DNA of 64,000 bases from the NCBI GenBank assembly GCA_937890525.1, contig CALADI010000022.1:1-64000 (forward strand), in the 5' to 3' direction. The position numbers and the translations under genes were made by a program. Positions within the stretch are counted from its first letter, which is position 1, and the number at the start of each line of letters is the position of its first letter. This stretch comes from an uncultured Clostridia bacterium. Lineage in GTDB: Bacteria; Bacillota; Clostridia; Oscillospirales; Oscillospiraceae. The notes under the pieces were generated by a model, which was not told the DNA's origin, did not search any database, and saw nothing but the letters and a program-made list of their open reading frames with translations. Shown here in pieces: positions 1 through 8,465 of the stretch.

Positions 1-74
1 TATCCTACATCAGGGGGGATTTTGTCTATTGTCCGTTTTTACTGGATCAGTTCAGTCACTCCACGGGGGTATTT

Positions 75-83
75 TTATCCACA
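75..83 (+). other. Isolated DnaA-box-like 9-mer
   Basis: The sequence TTATCCACA matches the DnaA box consensus exactly and lies in the AT-rich stretch downstream of the rplQ terminator. It is a single copy with no dnaA or dnaN nearby, so it is recorded only as a site and not as an origin. Bases 1-109 show no gene otherwise. Confidence 0.2.
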
Positions 84-108
84 TCTTCTTCTGTTTTTCC
101 ACAGAATG

Positions 109-139
109 TAAAAAAACGGTGCAGAAATTCTGCACCGTT
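109..139 (-). terminator. Rho-independent terminator of the ribosomal superoperon
   Basis: Read on the minus strand, a 12-bp perfect inverted repeat (115-126 with 128-139, core AACGGTGCAGAA) is followed at once by a run of T residues (109-116). It sits 24 bases after the rplQ stop codon, so it is the natural end of the S10-spc-alpha transcript. Confidence 0.85.
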
Positions 140-162
140 CATTGTATCAGAGCCTTCTGAAA

Positions 163-504
163 TTACACCAGCTCGATCACTGCCATCTCTGCAGCATCGC
201 CCCGGCGCTCGCCGATCCGAGTCACTCTGGTGTAGCCGCCGTTACGGTCAGCGTACTTGGGAGCGATCTCCTTGAACAGCTTGTGAGCAACATCTTCCTT
301 GGTGATGTAGCCCAGCGCTCTACGGTAAGAAGCCAGATCAGCCTTCTTGCCCAGGGTGATCATCTTCTCAACCACGGGCTGGATCTCCTTGGCGCGGTAG
401 AAGGTGGTCTCCATCTTGCCGTTCTCCAGCAGATCGGTGACCTGCTGACGCAGCATAGCTCTTCTCTGAGTGCTGGTTTTGCCCAGCTTACGAGTGCCAA
501 ACAT
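163..504 (-). CDS. rplQ: 50S ribosomal protein L17
   Basis: L17 is a large-subunit protein near the exit-tunnel side of the ribosome. The 113-residue product begins MFGTRKLGKTSTQRRAMLRQ, the family N-terminus, and contains the VAHKLFKEIAPKYADRNGGYTR block typical of its C-terminal half. The length is normal for bacterial L17. It is the last gene of the superoperon, 30 bases after rpoA, with a clear AAGGAGG ribosome binding site and a terminator just downstream. The rpoA-rplQ pairing is the usual end of the alpha operon. Confidence 0.97.
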   Translation of the reverse strand: MFGTRKLGKTSTQRRAMLRQQVTDLLENGKMETTFYRAKEIQPVVEKMITLGKKADLASYRRALGYITKEDVAHKLFKEIAPKYADRNGGYTRVTRIGERRGDAAEMAVIELV

Positions 505-534
505 GAACGTTTCCTCCTTACTTGAAAGGTTAAC

Positions 535-1494
535 TTAGTTGTTGCTGCCAGAATCGTCACTGGCCAGGGACAGACCCATCATCTCGAGCTTCTTCTGAAC
601 CTCGTCCAGAGACTTCTTGCCCATGTTGCGGACCTTCATCATATCCTCACCGGTCTTGTTGATCAGATCGGCGACGGTGTTGATGTTAGCACGCTTCAGG
701 CAGTTAAAGCTGCGGACGGACAGATCCAGCTCATCGATGGTCATTGCCAGCTTGGCATCAGGTCTGTCGGAGGTCTTCTCCACCACGGTGGTACTGGATC
801 CCACAGCGTCGGACAGATTGGTGAACAGGCTGAGGTGATCCACCATGATCTTGGCGCCCAGACTGACTGCGTCACGGGCGGAGATGGTGGAATCGGTCCA
901 GACCTCCAGAGTCAGCTTGTCAAAGTCTGTCATATTACCCACACGTGTATTCTCCACGGTGTAGTTCACCTTGTACACGGGGGTATAGATGGAGTCGATG
1001 GGGATCACACCGATGGGAGTCTGCGCAGTCTTATTCCGATCGGAGGACACATAACCACGGCCGTGGCTCATCGTGATCTCCATATTGAAGGTGGCATCCG
1101 GGCCCAGGGTGCAGATCAGAAGATCCGGGTTCAGGATCTCCACTTCCCCATCGGCCTTGATGTCGCCGGCTCTGACTTCGCAGGGGCCGACAGCGTCGAT
1201 GTAGACGGTCTTCTCCTCCTGGCAGTGGAGCTTCGCAATGATCCGCTTCACATTCAGGACGATCTCCGTCACATCCTCTTTTACCCCGGGTACGGTGGAG
1301 AACTCATGCTGGACGCCAGCGATCTTGATGGAGGTCGCGGCAGTTCCGGGCAGGCTGGACAGCAGGATCCGACGCAGGGAGTTGCCCAGCGTGGTGCCAT
1401 AGCCGCGCTCCAGAGGCTCTACGACATACTTGCCGTAGGATACATCCTCTGCAGAATCCATACAGGTAATACGAGGCTTTTCAATTTCTACCAT
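535..1494 (-). CDS. rpoA: DNA-directed RNA polymerase subunit alpha
   Basis: The alpha subunit dimerises to start RNA polymerase assembly, and its C-terminal domain binds upstream promoter DNA and activators. The 319-residue protein has the N-terminal domain signature GYGTTLGNSLRRILLSSLPG near residue 30, and after a short linker the C-terminal domain with LDLSVRSFNCLKRANI and NMGKKSLDEVQKKL. The length is close to the usual 310-330. It lies between rpsD and rplQ, as in most bacteria, so polymerase and ribosome synthesis share one transcript. A GGAGGGT site precedes the ATG. Confidence 0.98.
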   Translation of the reverse strand: MVEIEKPRITCMDSAEDVSYGKYVVEPLERGYGTTLGNSLRRILLSSLPGTAATSIKIAGVQHEFSTVPGVKEDVTEIVLNVKRIIAKLHCQEEKTVYIDAVGPCEVRAGDIKADGEVEILNPDLLICTLGPDATFNMEITMSHGRGYVSSDRNKTAQTPIGVIPIDSIYTPVYKVNYTVENTRVGNMTDFDKLTLEVWTDSTISARDAVSLGAKIMVDHLSLFTNLSDAVGSSTTVVEKTSDRPDAKLAMTIDELDLSVRSFNCLKRANINTVADLINKTGEDMMKVRNMGKKSLDEVQKKLEMMGLSLASDDSGSNN

Positions 1495-1571
1495 GAATCA
1501 ATACCCTCCTTGTAGTGTGGGACGGAAACCCGCCCCACCCGAAATGCATACGAACGAAATGAGGGGGTCGA

Positions 1572-2168
1572 TTACTTGGAGTACAACTCGACGATCAGGT
1601 GCTCGGCGATGTCGAAGTCGATGTCCGCCTTGGTGGGCATAGCAATGACCTTACCGGTGAGGGTATTCTTGTCACGATCCAGCCACTTGGGGGCAGCAAC
1701 AAAGGCATCGTCTTCCTTCAGCTTCTTGAAGAAGTTGCTGGAAACGCTCTTCTCGCACACGGCAACCACATCGCCGGTCTTCACCAGATAGCTGGGAATG
1801 TTCACGCGGCTGCCGTTGACGGTGAAATGACCATGGTTGACCAACTGACGGGCCTGACGGCGGGTGTTGGCAAAGCCCAGACGATAGACAACATTGTCCA
1901 GTCTGCGCTCCACGAAGGTCAGCAGAACTTCGCCGGTGTTACCCTCGGCCTGGACTGCCTTCTCGTAGTAGTTACGGAACTGCTTCTCCTGCACACCGTA
2001 AACAAACTTGACCTTCTGCTTCTCAGTAAGCTGAGCGGCATACTCGGACTTCTTAGCTCTTCTCTGACCGCCGGGGTTCTTGTTGGAAGTCTTGGAGTAA
2101 CCCATTGCGGCAGGAGAAACACCCAGAGTTCTGCAACGCTTCAGCACGGGCTGCATATTCTTAGCCAT
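1572..2168 (-). CDS. rpsD: 30S ribosomal protein S4
   Basis: S4 is a primary 16S rRNA binder that nucleates assembly of the 30S body. The product has 198 residues with the S4 RNA-binding fold in the middle (ERRLDNVVYRLGFANTRRQARQLVNHGHFTVNG). The N-terminal part lacks the four-cysteine zinc knuckle found in some S4 proteins, so this is the zinc-free type. It lies between rpsK and rpoA, and the 77-base gap to rpoA is the longest in this part of the operon. Confidence 0.97.
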   Translation of the reverse strand: MAKNMQPVLKRCRTLGVSPAAMGYSKTSNKNPGGQRRAKKSEYAAQLTEKQKVKFVYGVQEKQFRNYYEKAVQAEGNTGEVLLTFVERRLDNVVYRLGFANTRRQARQLVNHGHFTVNGSRVNIPSYLVKTGDVVAVCEKSVSSNFFKKLKEDDAFVAAPKWLDRDKNTLTGKVIAMPTKADIDFDIAEHLIVELYSK

Positions 2169-2194
2169 AACCTAAAATTCCTCCTATTGCAAAA

Positions 2195-2590
2195 TCAGAC
2201 ACGACGTCTCTTGGGGGGACGGCAGCCATTGTGAGGAATGGGAGTCACGTCCTTGATCATAACGACTTCCAGGCCAGCGGACTGCAGCGCACGGATGGCA
2301 GCTTCCCGTCCCTGACCGGGACCCTTGACATAGACCTCAACGGTCTTCAGGCCATACTCCTTAGCAGCATTGGCGGCAGTCTCAGCAGCGCTCTGTGCAG
2401 CAAAGGGAGTGGACTTTCTGGAGCCACGGAAGCCCAGACCGCCGGAGGAAGCCCAGCTCAGGGCATTGCCTTCCAGGTCGGTGATGGTGACCATGGTGTT
2501 GTTAAAGGAGGAGCGGATATGTGCCGCGCCCTTCTCTACGACCTTGCGCTCTCTGCGGCGCTTAACAACCTTCTTAGTAGCTTTAGCCAT
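2195..2590 (-). CDS. rpsK: 30S ribosomal protein S11
   Basis: S11 forms part of the 30S platform that contacts mRNA near the E site. The 131-residue product shows HIRSSFNNTMVTITDLEGN, then GFRGSRKSTPFAAQ, and ends NGCRPPKRRRV, the conserved basic tail of the family. It stands 15 bases downstream of rpsM and 26 bases upstream of rpsD, the standard alpha-operon order. Confidence 0.98.
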   Translation of the reverse strand: MAKATKKVVKRRRERKVVEKGAAHIRSSFNNTMVTITDLEGNALSWASSGGLGFRGSRKSTPFAAQSAAETAANAAKEYGLKTVEVYVKGPGQGREAAIRALQSAGLEVVMIKDVTPIPHNGCRPPKRRRV

Positions 2591-2605
2591 GTTACATATC
2601 CCTCC

Positions 2606-2974
2606 TTACTTCTTCTTATTGGCGATGGTCTTCTTCGGACCCTTACGGGTACGGGCGTTGGTCTTGGTACGCTGACCATGCACGGGCAGACCACGGCGGT
2701 GACGCAGGCCACGGTAGCAGCCGATCTCAGACAGACGCTTGATGTTCATCGCAGTCTCTCTGCGCAGGTCACCCTCGATGGTGTAGTTATGCTCGATGGC
2801 TTCACGGAGCTGAGCCTCCTGATCCTCGGTCAGATCCTTCACGCGGGTGTCGGGATCGATGCCAGTCTTAGCCAGGATCTCCTTGGCGCGGGTTGCGCCG
2901 ATGCCATAGATATAAGTCAGACCAATTTCAATACGCTTTTCGCGGGGCAGGTCAATACCAGCAATACGTGCCAT
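2606..2974 (-). CDS. rpsM: 30S ribosomal protein S13
   Basis: S13 sits in the 30S head and makes inter-subunit bridges and contacts with the P-site tRNA through its basic tail. The 122-residue protein starts MARIAGIDLPREKRIEIGLTYI, includes the helix-hairpin-helix region GIGATRAKEIL, and ends with the lysine- and arginine-rich tail RGLPVHGQRTKTNARTRKG. It follows rpmJ closely, and a GGAGGTGC site lies upstream. Confidence 0.98.
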   Translation of the reverse strand: MARIAGIDLPREKRIEIGLTYIYGIGATRAKEILAKTGIDPDTRVKDLTEDQEAQLREAIEHNYTIEGDLRRETAMNIKRLSEIGCYRGLRHRRGLPVHGQRTKTNARTRKGPKKTIANKKK

Positions 2975-2993
2975 ATTCTTTCAGCACCTCCTA

Positions 2994-3107
2994 TTAGCCT
3001 TGTCTCTGCTTGTGTTTGGGGTTTTCGCAAATTACCATAACGCGACCCTTGCGCTTGATGATTTTGCACTTTTCGCACATGGGTTTAACGGACGGTCTTA
3101 CCTTCAT
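2994..3107 (-). CDS. rpmJ: 50S ribosomal protein L36
   Basis: This 37-residue protein is a zinc-binding part of the large subunit. The reading frame gives MKVRPSVKPMCEKCKIIKRK at the start and ends NPKHKQRQG. C11 and C14, a third cysteine in VICENPKH and the following histidine form the usual C-C-C-H zinc site, so this is the zinc-bound form. Its position between infA and rpsM is the conserved one. Confidence 0.96.
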   Translation of the reverse strand: MKVRPSVKPMCEKCKIIKRKGRVMVICENPKHKQRQG

Positions 3108-3142
3108 ACTGTTTAACCTCCATATGAGAACGAGTCTCTGTT

Positions 3143-3361
3143 TTACTTACTTCTCCAGGTGATCCGGCCCTTAGACAGATCATACGGAGACATTTGAACG
3201 GTTACTTTGTCACCGGGCAAGATTTTGATGAAGTTCATCCGAAGCTTGCCGGAAATGTGTGCCAGAATGGTGTGACCGTTGCCAATGTCAACAGTAAACA
3301 CTGCATTCGGCAGCGCATCGACAACGATGCCCTCAATTTCGATTACGTCGTCCTTTGCCAA
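3143..3361 (-). CDS. infA: Translation initiation factor IF-1
   Basis: IF-1 binds the 30S A site during initiation and helps IF-2 and IF-3. The 72-residue product is a single S1-type OB-fold beginning MAKDDVIEIEGIVVDALPNA and ending PYDLSKGRITWRSK, both typical. The length is exactly that of the family. It lies between the KOW-domain gene and rpmJ. Confidence 0.98.
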   Translation of the reverse strand: MAKDDVIEIEGIVVDALPNAVFTVDIGNGHTILAHISGKLRMNFIKILPGDKVTVQMSPYDLSKGRITWRSK

Positions 3362-3365
3362 GATT

Positions 3366-3668
3366 TTAACCTCCTTGGTTGTGACTGTTTAACTCCTGAC
3401 TAATATAAGCCAGGTCCTTGCGTAATTCGCTGTTGAGTACTTTGTCGCCGCTTCTGATCTTGGCGGCAACTCTGGTCTCAGCGCGAAGGACTTTCTTTAC
3501 ATGCTTTTGCTTCTTCCGTTTCGGTTTCTCTAAGGATCGATCCTTGCCGTTGGCGAGCTGGGTATACACACCATCTGTCCCAATGACATAGAACAGTTGA
3601 CCGCAGTCTCTGCCGGCAGTGGAAACCACTACATCCGAAATACATATATCAGGTTTGTCAGGTTCCAT
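3366..3668 (-). CDS. KOW-domain (L14e/L6e-like) RNA-binding protein
   Basis: This is a 100-residue basic protein. Its start region (ISDVVVSTAGRDCGQLFYVIG) is a KOW-type motif like that of archaeal and eukaryotic L14e, and the middle is lysine-rich (EKPKRKKQKHVKKV). Clostridia commonly carry such a gene between map and infA, and a ribosome-associated role is inferred from that context. The ATG at 3668 is preferred because a GAAGGG site lies 8 bases upstream. An in-frame TTG at 3674, overlapping the map stop, would be too close to it. The exact function is unknown. Confidence 0.8.
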   Translation of the reverse strand: MEPDKPDICISDVVVSTAGRDCGQLFYVIGTDGVYTQLANGKDRSLEKPKRKKQKHVKKVLRAETRVAAKIRSGDKVLNSELRKDLAYISQELNSHNQGG

Positions 3669-3670
3669 AA

Positions 3671-4426
3671 TCAAAGCCCTTCGATGACGGTGAGTATTTC
3701 CGGCTCGCCGTCGGTGATGAGTACAGTATTTTCATAGTGGGCAGCCAGCTTGCCGTCTGCGGTGACCGTGGTCCAGCGATCCTTGAGAACCCGCACCTCA
3801 TGGGTGCCCATGTTCACCATAGGTTCGATGGCCAGCGTCATCCCCGGCAGCAGTCTGGGACCACGCCCCGGAGCGCCGAAATTCGGCACCTCGGGTTCTT
3901 CATGCAGCTGTGCGCCAACGCCGTGACCTACGAATGTACGCACAACCGAAAAACCGTTAGACTCCACATGCTTTTGAACGGCGTGGGAGATGTCGGATAC
4001 ACGATATCCGCGTTTTGCGTATTTGATCCCTTCGAAGAAGCTCTGGCGCGTCACATCGATGAGACGCTGAGCCTCCTGTGAGATGGTTCCGCAAGCAAAA
4101 GTAGCGGCGCAATCTCCATGAAATCCCTTATAGTAGGCTCCCACATCCACGCTGACGATATCGCCATCCTTCAGCACATACCCATCAGGGATGCCGTGGA
4201 TGACCACCTCGTTGACGCTGACGCAGGCGCTGCCCGGGAAGCCGCCATAGCCGAGGAACGACGGTTTCGCGCCCTGGCTCACGATATAATCGTGAACGGC
4301 TTTGTCAATCTGCTTCGTCGTAACGCCGGGTCTTACCATTTCCCCTGCCAGAGCACGGGCTGCCGCGGTAATTTTACAAGCCTGACGCATGGACTGAAGC
4401 TCATGTTCATTTTTGATTGCGATCAT
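3671..4426 (-). CDS. map: Type I methionine aminopeptidase
   Basis: The enzyme removes the initiator methionine from nascent proteins with two active-site metal ions. In the 251-residue product the metal ligands of the family are visible: D in VSVDVGAYYKGFHGD, the histidine in FVGHGVGAQLHEEPEVPN, and E in LAIEPMVNMG and HYENTVLIT. The length fits the short type I form without an N-terminal zinc extension. Its ATG overlaps the adk stop (ATGA), indicating translational coupling. Confidence 0.97.
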   Translation of the reverse strand: MIAIKNEHELQSMRQACKITAAARALAGEMVRPGVTTKQIDKAVHDYIVSQGAKPSFLGYGGFPGSACVSVNEVVIHGIPDGYVLKDGDIVSVDVGAYYKGFHGDCAATFACGTISQEAQRLIDVTRQSFFEGIKYAKRGYRVSDISHAVQKHVESNGFSVVRTFVGHGVGAQLHEEPEVPNFGAPGRGPRLLPGMTLAIEPMVNMGTHEVRVLKDRWTTVTADGKLAAHYENTVLITDGEPEILTVIEGL

Positions 4427-5061
4427 ACTGTTGCACCGATTTTTTCCAAGATCTCAGCGGTGATGCTGGAGATGGGCTGGTCGCCCTCCACCAGACGCAG
4501 GTTGCCCCGCTTGGCGTAGAACTCCTTCAGCACCTCGGTCTCCGCATGGTAGACCTTCAGACGCTTCTGAACGGTCTCGGGGGTATCGTCCTTACGGACA
4601 GACACCGCAGAGCCGCACAGATCGCACACGCCCTCGACCTTGGTGGGGTTGGCTACGATGTGATAGCTGGCGCCGCACTTGGTGCACACCCGGCGGCCGG
4701 TCATCCGGCCTTCGATCACAGCGTCGTCGATTTCAATGGAAACCACATGGTCGATCCGAACGCCCTTGTCTTCCAGCGCCTGAGCCTGGGCCAGGGTGCG
4801 GGGCACCCCGTCCAGGATAAATCCCTTGGCGCAGTCAGCCATGGCGACCCGCTCGGCGACGATGCCCAGAATGACTTCGTCGGGAACCAGCAGACCGTTG
4901 TCCATGTAGTGTTTGGCTTCTTTGCCGATCTGAGTGCCATTTGCAATGGCCTCACGCAGCATGTTGCCGGTGGAGATGGAGGGGATCCCCAGAGCCTCGA
5001 CCAGAAGCTCTGCCTGAGTTCCCTTACCCGCACCGGGCGCACCCAACAAAATGATATTCAT
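4423..5061 (-). CDS. adk: Adenylate kinase
   Basis: The enzyme converts AMP and ATP to two ADP and balances adenylate pools in the cytoplasm. The 212-residue product starts MNIILLGAPGAGKGTQAELL with the P-loop GAPGAGKGT, has FILDGVPRTLAQAQ, and carries a zinc-type LID with CTKCGASY and CDLCGS (four cysteines), as in Gram-positive enzymes. A GTG three codons upstream is possible, but the AAGGGGG site is correctly spaced for the ATG at 5061. It lies between secY and map, the common Firmicutes order. Confidence 0.97.
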   Translation of the reverse strand: MNIILLGAPGAGKGTQAELLVEALGIPSISTGNMLREAIANGTQIGKEAKHYMDNGLLVPDEVILGIVAERVAMADCAKGFILDGVPRTLAQAQALEDKGVRIDHVVSIEIDDAVIEGRMTGRRVCTKCGASYHIVANPTKVEGVCDLCGSAVSVRKDDTPETVQKRLKVYHAETEVLKEFYAKRGNLRLVEGDQPISSITAEILEKIGATV

Positions 5062-5077
5062 TGACTGCACCCCCTTC

Positions 5078-6355
5078 TTAGTCCAGGAAACCCTTGTAGT
5101 GACGCATCAGCATCTGGGCCTCGATGGCCTTGACGGTTTCCAGAGCGACACCCACGACGATGATGACGGAAGTACCGCCGATCGCCAGATTCTGGACAGA
5201 ATCCATCAGGTTGCCTGCCACGATGGGCAGCAGAGCGACCACAGACAGATACACAGAGCCGAAGATCACGATCTTGCCGATGACCTTCTGGATGAAGTCC
5301 GCAGTGGGCTTGCCGGGACGGAAGCCGGGGATAAAGCCGCCGTTCTTCTTCAGGTTATTGGCGATCTCCACAGGATCATACTGGATCATTGCGTAGAACC
5401 AGCCAAAGAAGAAGATCAGCACGAAATAGCACACCGCATAGAAGGCAGAGTGGGGGTTGCTGATGTTGATCAGGAACTGCACAAAGCCGTTGCTGGAAGT
5501 GCCGTTGGGATTGGTGAAAGCGAAGATCGTGGGCATAATGCTCACAATAGACTGGGCGAAGATCACGGGCATAACACCGGACATGCTCACCTTGATGGGC
5601 AGGTTGGTGTTCTGACCGCCGTAGACCTTGCGGCCCACAACGCGCTTGGCGTACTGGATGGGGATCCGGCGCTCAGCGTCGTTGATGAAGATGATGAACA
5701 GCACCAGCGCTGCAACGCCAACCACAACGATCAGCACATGCCACCACACCATGTGGAACATGGTATTGAGCATAGCGGGGAAGCGGGAGACGATGTTGGC
5801 AAACAAGATCAGAGAGATACCGTTGCCGATACCGAACTCGGTGATCTGCTCGCCCAGCCACATGACCGCGGCAGAACCGGCGGTGAAGGACAGAACGATG
5901 ACCAGAGCGGGCAGGAAGCCCTCCTTGGTGACGATGCCGTAGTTGGACAGCATGGTGTAGAAGCCCCAGCCCATGACCAGACCCAGACCCACAGTGGTGA
6001 ACCGGGTGATCTTGTTCAGCTTCTTCTTACCTTCCTCGCCCTCTTCCTTTGCCATCCGCTCCAGAGCGGGAATGGCAACGGTGAGAAGCTGGATGATAAT
6101 GGAAGCGTTGATATAGGGCTGGATGCCCAGCGCCAGAACGGTGGCCTGAGAGAAGGCGGAACCGGACATGGCGTTGTACAGACCCAAAATGGTGTTGCTC
6201 AGCACATTATCGAAGTAGGAGGTCAGAGCCGCCACATCGATATAGGGAACGGGGATGACATTGCCGATGCGGTACAGCAGCAGCACGAACACGGTAAAGA
6301 GCAGCTTCTTGCGAAGCTCGGGAATTTTCCAAGCGTTCCGCAGCGTAGTCAGCAC
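5078..6355 (-). CDS. secY: Protein translocase subunit SecY
   Basis: SecY is the channel subunit of the SecYEG translocon in the cytoplasmic membrane. The 425-residue protein has ten hydrophobic segments, the plug-region pattern (LGIQPYINASIIIQLL) and the cytoplasmic loop with RRIPIQYAKRVVGRK. It starts at a GTG directly after the rplO stop (TAAGTG), and the GAGG of its binding site lies inside the last codons of rplO, so the two genes are translationally coupled. Codons 1-12 (MLTTLRNAWKIP) match the family start. Confidence 0.97.
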   Translation of the reverse strand: MLTTLRNAWKIPELRKKLLFTVFVLLLYRIGNVIPVPYIDVAALTSYFDNVLSNTILGLYNAMSGSAFSQATVLALGIQPYINASIIIQLLTVAIPALERMAKEEGEEGKKKLNKITRFTTVGLGLVMGWGFYTMLSNYGIVTKEGFLPALVIVLSFTAGSAAVMWLGEQITEFGIGNGISLILFANIVSRFPAMLNTMFHMVWWHVLIVVVGVAALVLFIIFINDAERRIPIQYAKRVVGRKVYGGQNTNLPIKVSMSGVMPVIFAQSIVSIMPTIFAFTNPNGTSSNGFVQFLINISNPHSAFYAVCYFVLIFFFGWFYAMIQYDPVEIANNLKKNGGFIPGFRPGKPTADFIQKVIGKIVIFGSVYLSVVALLPIVAGNLMDSVQNLAIGGTSVIIVVGVALETVKAIEAQMLMRHYKGFLD

Positions 6356-6796
6356 TTAGACCACCTCGGCCTTTCCACCTGCCTGCTCGATTTTAGTCTT
6401 AGCAGATTCGGAGAAAGCCGCGGCCTTTACAGTGATCTTCTTGGTCAGGTTACCGTTGGACAGGACCTTCAGACCGTAGGGGCAGTCATGGATGATCCCC
6501 TTCTCGATCAGAGCAGCGGCATCGACCACAGCGCCGTCTTCAAACTTGTTCAGGCAAGCCACATTGACAGCAGTCAGGGGCTTGGCGTAGATGTTGTTGA
6601 AGCCACGCTTGGGAATACGGCGAACCAGAGGCATCTGGCCGCCTTCGAAACCGATGCGGGTCTTGCCGCCGGAGCGGGCATGCTGACCCTTGTGACCGCG
6701 GCCGCCGGTCTTACCGTTGCCGGTACCGATGCCACGGCCCTTGCGCTTGCCCACATGGGTGGAGCCAGCGACAGGAGAAAGTTCATGAAGTTTCAT
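6356..6796 (-). CDS. rplO: 50S ribosomal protein L15
   Basis: L15 helps late assembly of the large subunit around 5S and 23S rRNA. The 146-residue product starts MKLHELSPVAGSTHVGKRKG, followed by the glycine-rich basic stretch (GRGIGTGNGKTGGRGHKGQH) that defines the family, and LIEKGIIHD further on. It sits between rpmD and secY, as usual in the spc operon. Confidence 0.98.
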   Translation of the reverse strand: MKLHELSPVAGSTHVGKRKGRGIGTGNGKTGGRGHKGQHARSGGKTRIGFEGGQMPLVRRIPKRGFNNIYAKPLTAVNVACLNKFEDGAVVDAAALIEKGIIHDCPYGLKVLSNGNLTKKITVKAAAFSESAKTKIEQAGGKAEVV

Positions 6797-6809
6797 TCCT
6801 TGCCCCTCC

Positions 6810-6992
6810 TTATTCTACTTCGTTGACCTGCAGCAGGTAGCCGATCTTAGCGATCTTGCCGCGGGTCTGGGTGTTATCGGGCTGGATGGTCACATTGCCG
6901 ATCTTGCGCAGACCCAGAGAGTGAGCGGTAGCAATGTGCTTTTCCAGACGGCCGTTCAGGCTCTTAACCAGCGTAATTTTCAGGTTTGCCAT
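6810..6992 (-). CDS. rpmD: 50S ribosomal protein L30
   Basis: This small large-subunit protein has 60 residues, beginning MANLKITLVKSLNGRLEKHI and ending GKIAKIGYLLQVNEVE. A longer frame reaching upstream runs into rpsE in another frame and is not real. The ATG at 6992 has a GGAGGGC site and the normal family length. It lies between rpsE and rplO. Confidence 0.96.
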   Translation of the reverse strand: MANLKITLVKSLNGRLEKHIATAHSLGLRKIGNVTIQPDNTQTRGKIAKIGYLLQVNEVE

Positions 6993-7006
6993 GTTAATTG
7001 CCCTCC

Positions 7007-7513
7007 TTAACCAACGATTTCTTCCACGCTCTTGCCCCGGATCGCAGCGACCTGCTCGGGGGTGCGCAGGGACTCCAGGCCCATCATGGTTGCCTTGACA
7101 ACATTCTGGGGGTTGTTGGAGCGCAGGCACTTAGCGCAGATATTCTTGATACCCACAGCCTCGACAACGGCACGGACAGCGCCGCCAGCGATGACGCCGG
7201 TACCTTCGGTAGCGGGCTTCAGCAGGACGGTGCCGGCGCCGAACACGCCGATGACCTCGTGGGGGATGGTGGTGCCAGCCAGGCTGACCTTGACCATGTG
7301 CTTCTTGGCGTCAGCGATGCCCTTGATGATTGCCTCGGAGACCTCGGCAGCCTTACCCAGACCATAGCCAACGGTGCCCTTGCCGTCGCCCACGACGACC
7401 AGAGCAGAGAACTTCATAACACGGCCGCCCTTGACAGTCTTGGAGACCCGGTTCAGGTAGACGACCTTCTCAATGAGCTCGGGAGCTTCATTGTTAGACT
7501 TATTGTAAGCCAT
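7007..7513 (-). CDS. rpsE: 30S ribosomal protein S5
   Basis: S5 shapes the mRNA entry channel and affects decoding accuracy. The 168-residue product has the N-terminal double-stranded-RNA-binding-like domain (VVYLNRVSKTVKGGRVMKFS, VVGDGKGTVGYGLGKA) and the C-terminal domain ending IRGKSVEEIVG. The glycine-rich loop where spectinomycin resistance mutations occur in other bacteria reads SKTVKGGR, the ordinary form. It is placed between rplR and rpmD. Confidence 0.98.
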   Translation of the reverse strand: MAYNKSNNEAPELIEKVVYLNRVSKTVKGGRVMKFSALVVVGDGKGTVGYGLGKAAEVSEAIIKGIADAKKHMVKVSLAGTTIPHEVIGVFGAGTVLLKPATEGTGVIAGGAVRAVVEAVGIKNICAKCLRSNNPQNVVKATMMGLESLRTPEQVAAIRGKSVEEIVG

Positions 7514-7532
7514 ATCTTTTCCTCCTCTACAC

Positions 7533-7892
7533 TTAGAACTTCAGGCCGCCTTCACGGGCGCCCTCAGCCAGAGCAGCGACACGGCCATGGAAAATATAGC
7601 CGCCGCGGTCGAAAACGACCACCTCGATGCCCTTTTCCTTGGCACGCTCAGCCAGCACCAGGCCGACCTTCTTTGCACCTTCGCAGTTGCCGGTAGTGCC
7701 CTCAAATGCCTTTTCCAGCGTATTGGCGGAAACCAGAGTAACACCGTTCACATCGTCGATGATCTGGGCGTAAATGTTCGCATTACTACGGAAAACATTC
7801 AGGCGGGGACGCTCGGGGGTGCCGGAAATCTTGCCACGAACGCGGGTATGACGCTTCAGGCGCATTGCATTCTTATTGATCTTGCTAACCAT
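7533..7892 (-). CDS. rplR: 50S ribosomal protein L18
   Basis: L18 binds 5S rRNA and anchors it in the central protuberance. The 119-residue product contains RLKRHTRVRGKISGTPERPR, RLNVFRSNANIYAQIIDDV and the end FDRGGYIFHGRVAALAEGAR, all family blocks. It lies between rplF and rpsE. Confidence 0.98.
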   Translation of the reverse strand: MVSKINKNAMRLKRHTRVRGKISGTPERPRLNVFRSNANIYAQIIDDVNGVTLVSANTLEKAFEGTTGNCEGAKKVGLVLAERAKEKGIEVVVFDRGGYIFHGRVAALAEGAREGGLKF

Positions 7893-7907
7893 TCTAGCAC
7901 ACCTCCA

Positions 7908-8453
7908 TTACTTCTTGCCACCGGTCTTACCAACCTTGCGGCGGATGACCTCAGTGGTATACTTGATGCCCTTGCCCTTGTAAGGCTCGGGGGGACGCTT
8001 AGCGCGGACCTCGGCAGCAAACTGACCGACGACCTGCTTGTCAATGCCCTTGACGATGATCTTGTTGGGCGTGGGGCACTCAATCTTGATGCCCTCGATC
8101 TCGTCCATGATGACTTCGTGAGAGAAGCCCAGACGCATGACGAGCTGCTTGCCCTTCATCTCAACACGGAAGCCGACGCCGTTGACGTCCAGCTCCTTGG
8201 AATAACCCTTGGAAACACCCTCCACCATGTTGGCGATCAGGGTGCGGGTCAGGCCATGCAGGCTCTTGTGCAGGTGCTCCTCGTCGGGACGGCCCACGGT
8301 GAGCACATTGCCCTCAACATGGATGATCATGTCGGGATGCATGGTCTTGGTCAGAGTGCCCTGGGGGCCAGTGACAGTGATCACATTGCCCTCGGCAACG
8401 TTCACAGTAACGCCTGCGGGAATTTCAACAGGCTTCTTACCAATTCTAGACAT
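7908..8453 (-). CDS. rplF: 50S ribosomal protein L6
   Basis: L6 sits near the GTPase-associated centre. The 181-residue product starts MSRIGKKPVEIPAGVTV and has the two tandem L6 folds, the second ending with PEPYKGKGIKYTTEVIRRKV, the signature near the C-terminus. It lies between rpsH and rplR. Confidence 0.98.
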   Translation of the reverse strand: MSRIGKKPVEIPAGVTVNVAEGNVITVTGPQGTLTKTMHPDMIIHVEGNVLTVGRPDEEHLHKSLHGLTRTLIANMVEGVSKGYSKELDVNGVGFRVEMKGKQLVMRLGFSHEVIMDEIEGIKIECPTPNKIIVKGIDKQVVGQFAAEVRAKRPPEPYKGKGIKYTTEVIRRKVGKTGGKK

Positions 8454-8465
8454 ACCGCAACCTCC

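Noticed and set aside
1..110. A perfect DnaA box and another TTTTTCCACA as a replication origin
   Set aside because: Only one good box, no dnaA, dnaN or clustered repeats; the region is simply the end of the ribosomal operon.
5051..6826. A histidine- and aspartate-rich 591-residue frame opposite secY and rplO
   Set aside because: The composition is what the antisense of membrane-protein codons yields; secY accounts for the DNA.
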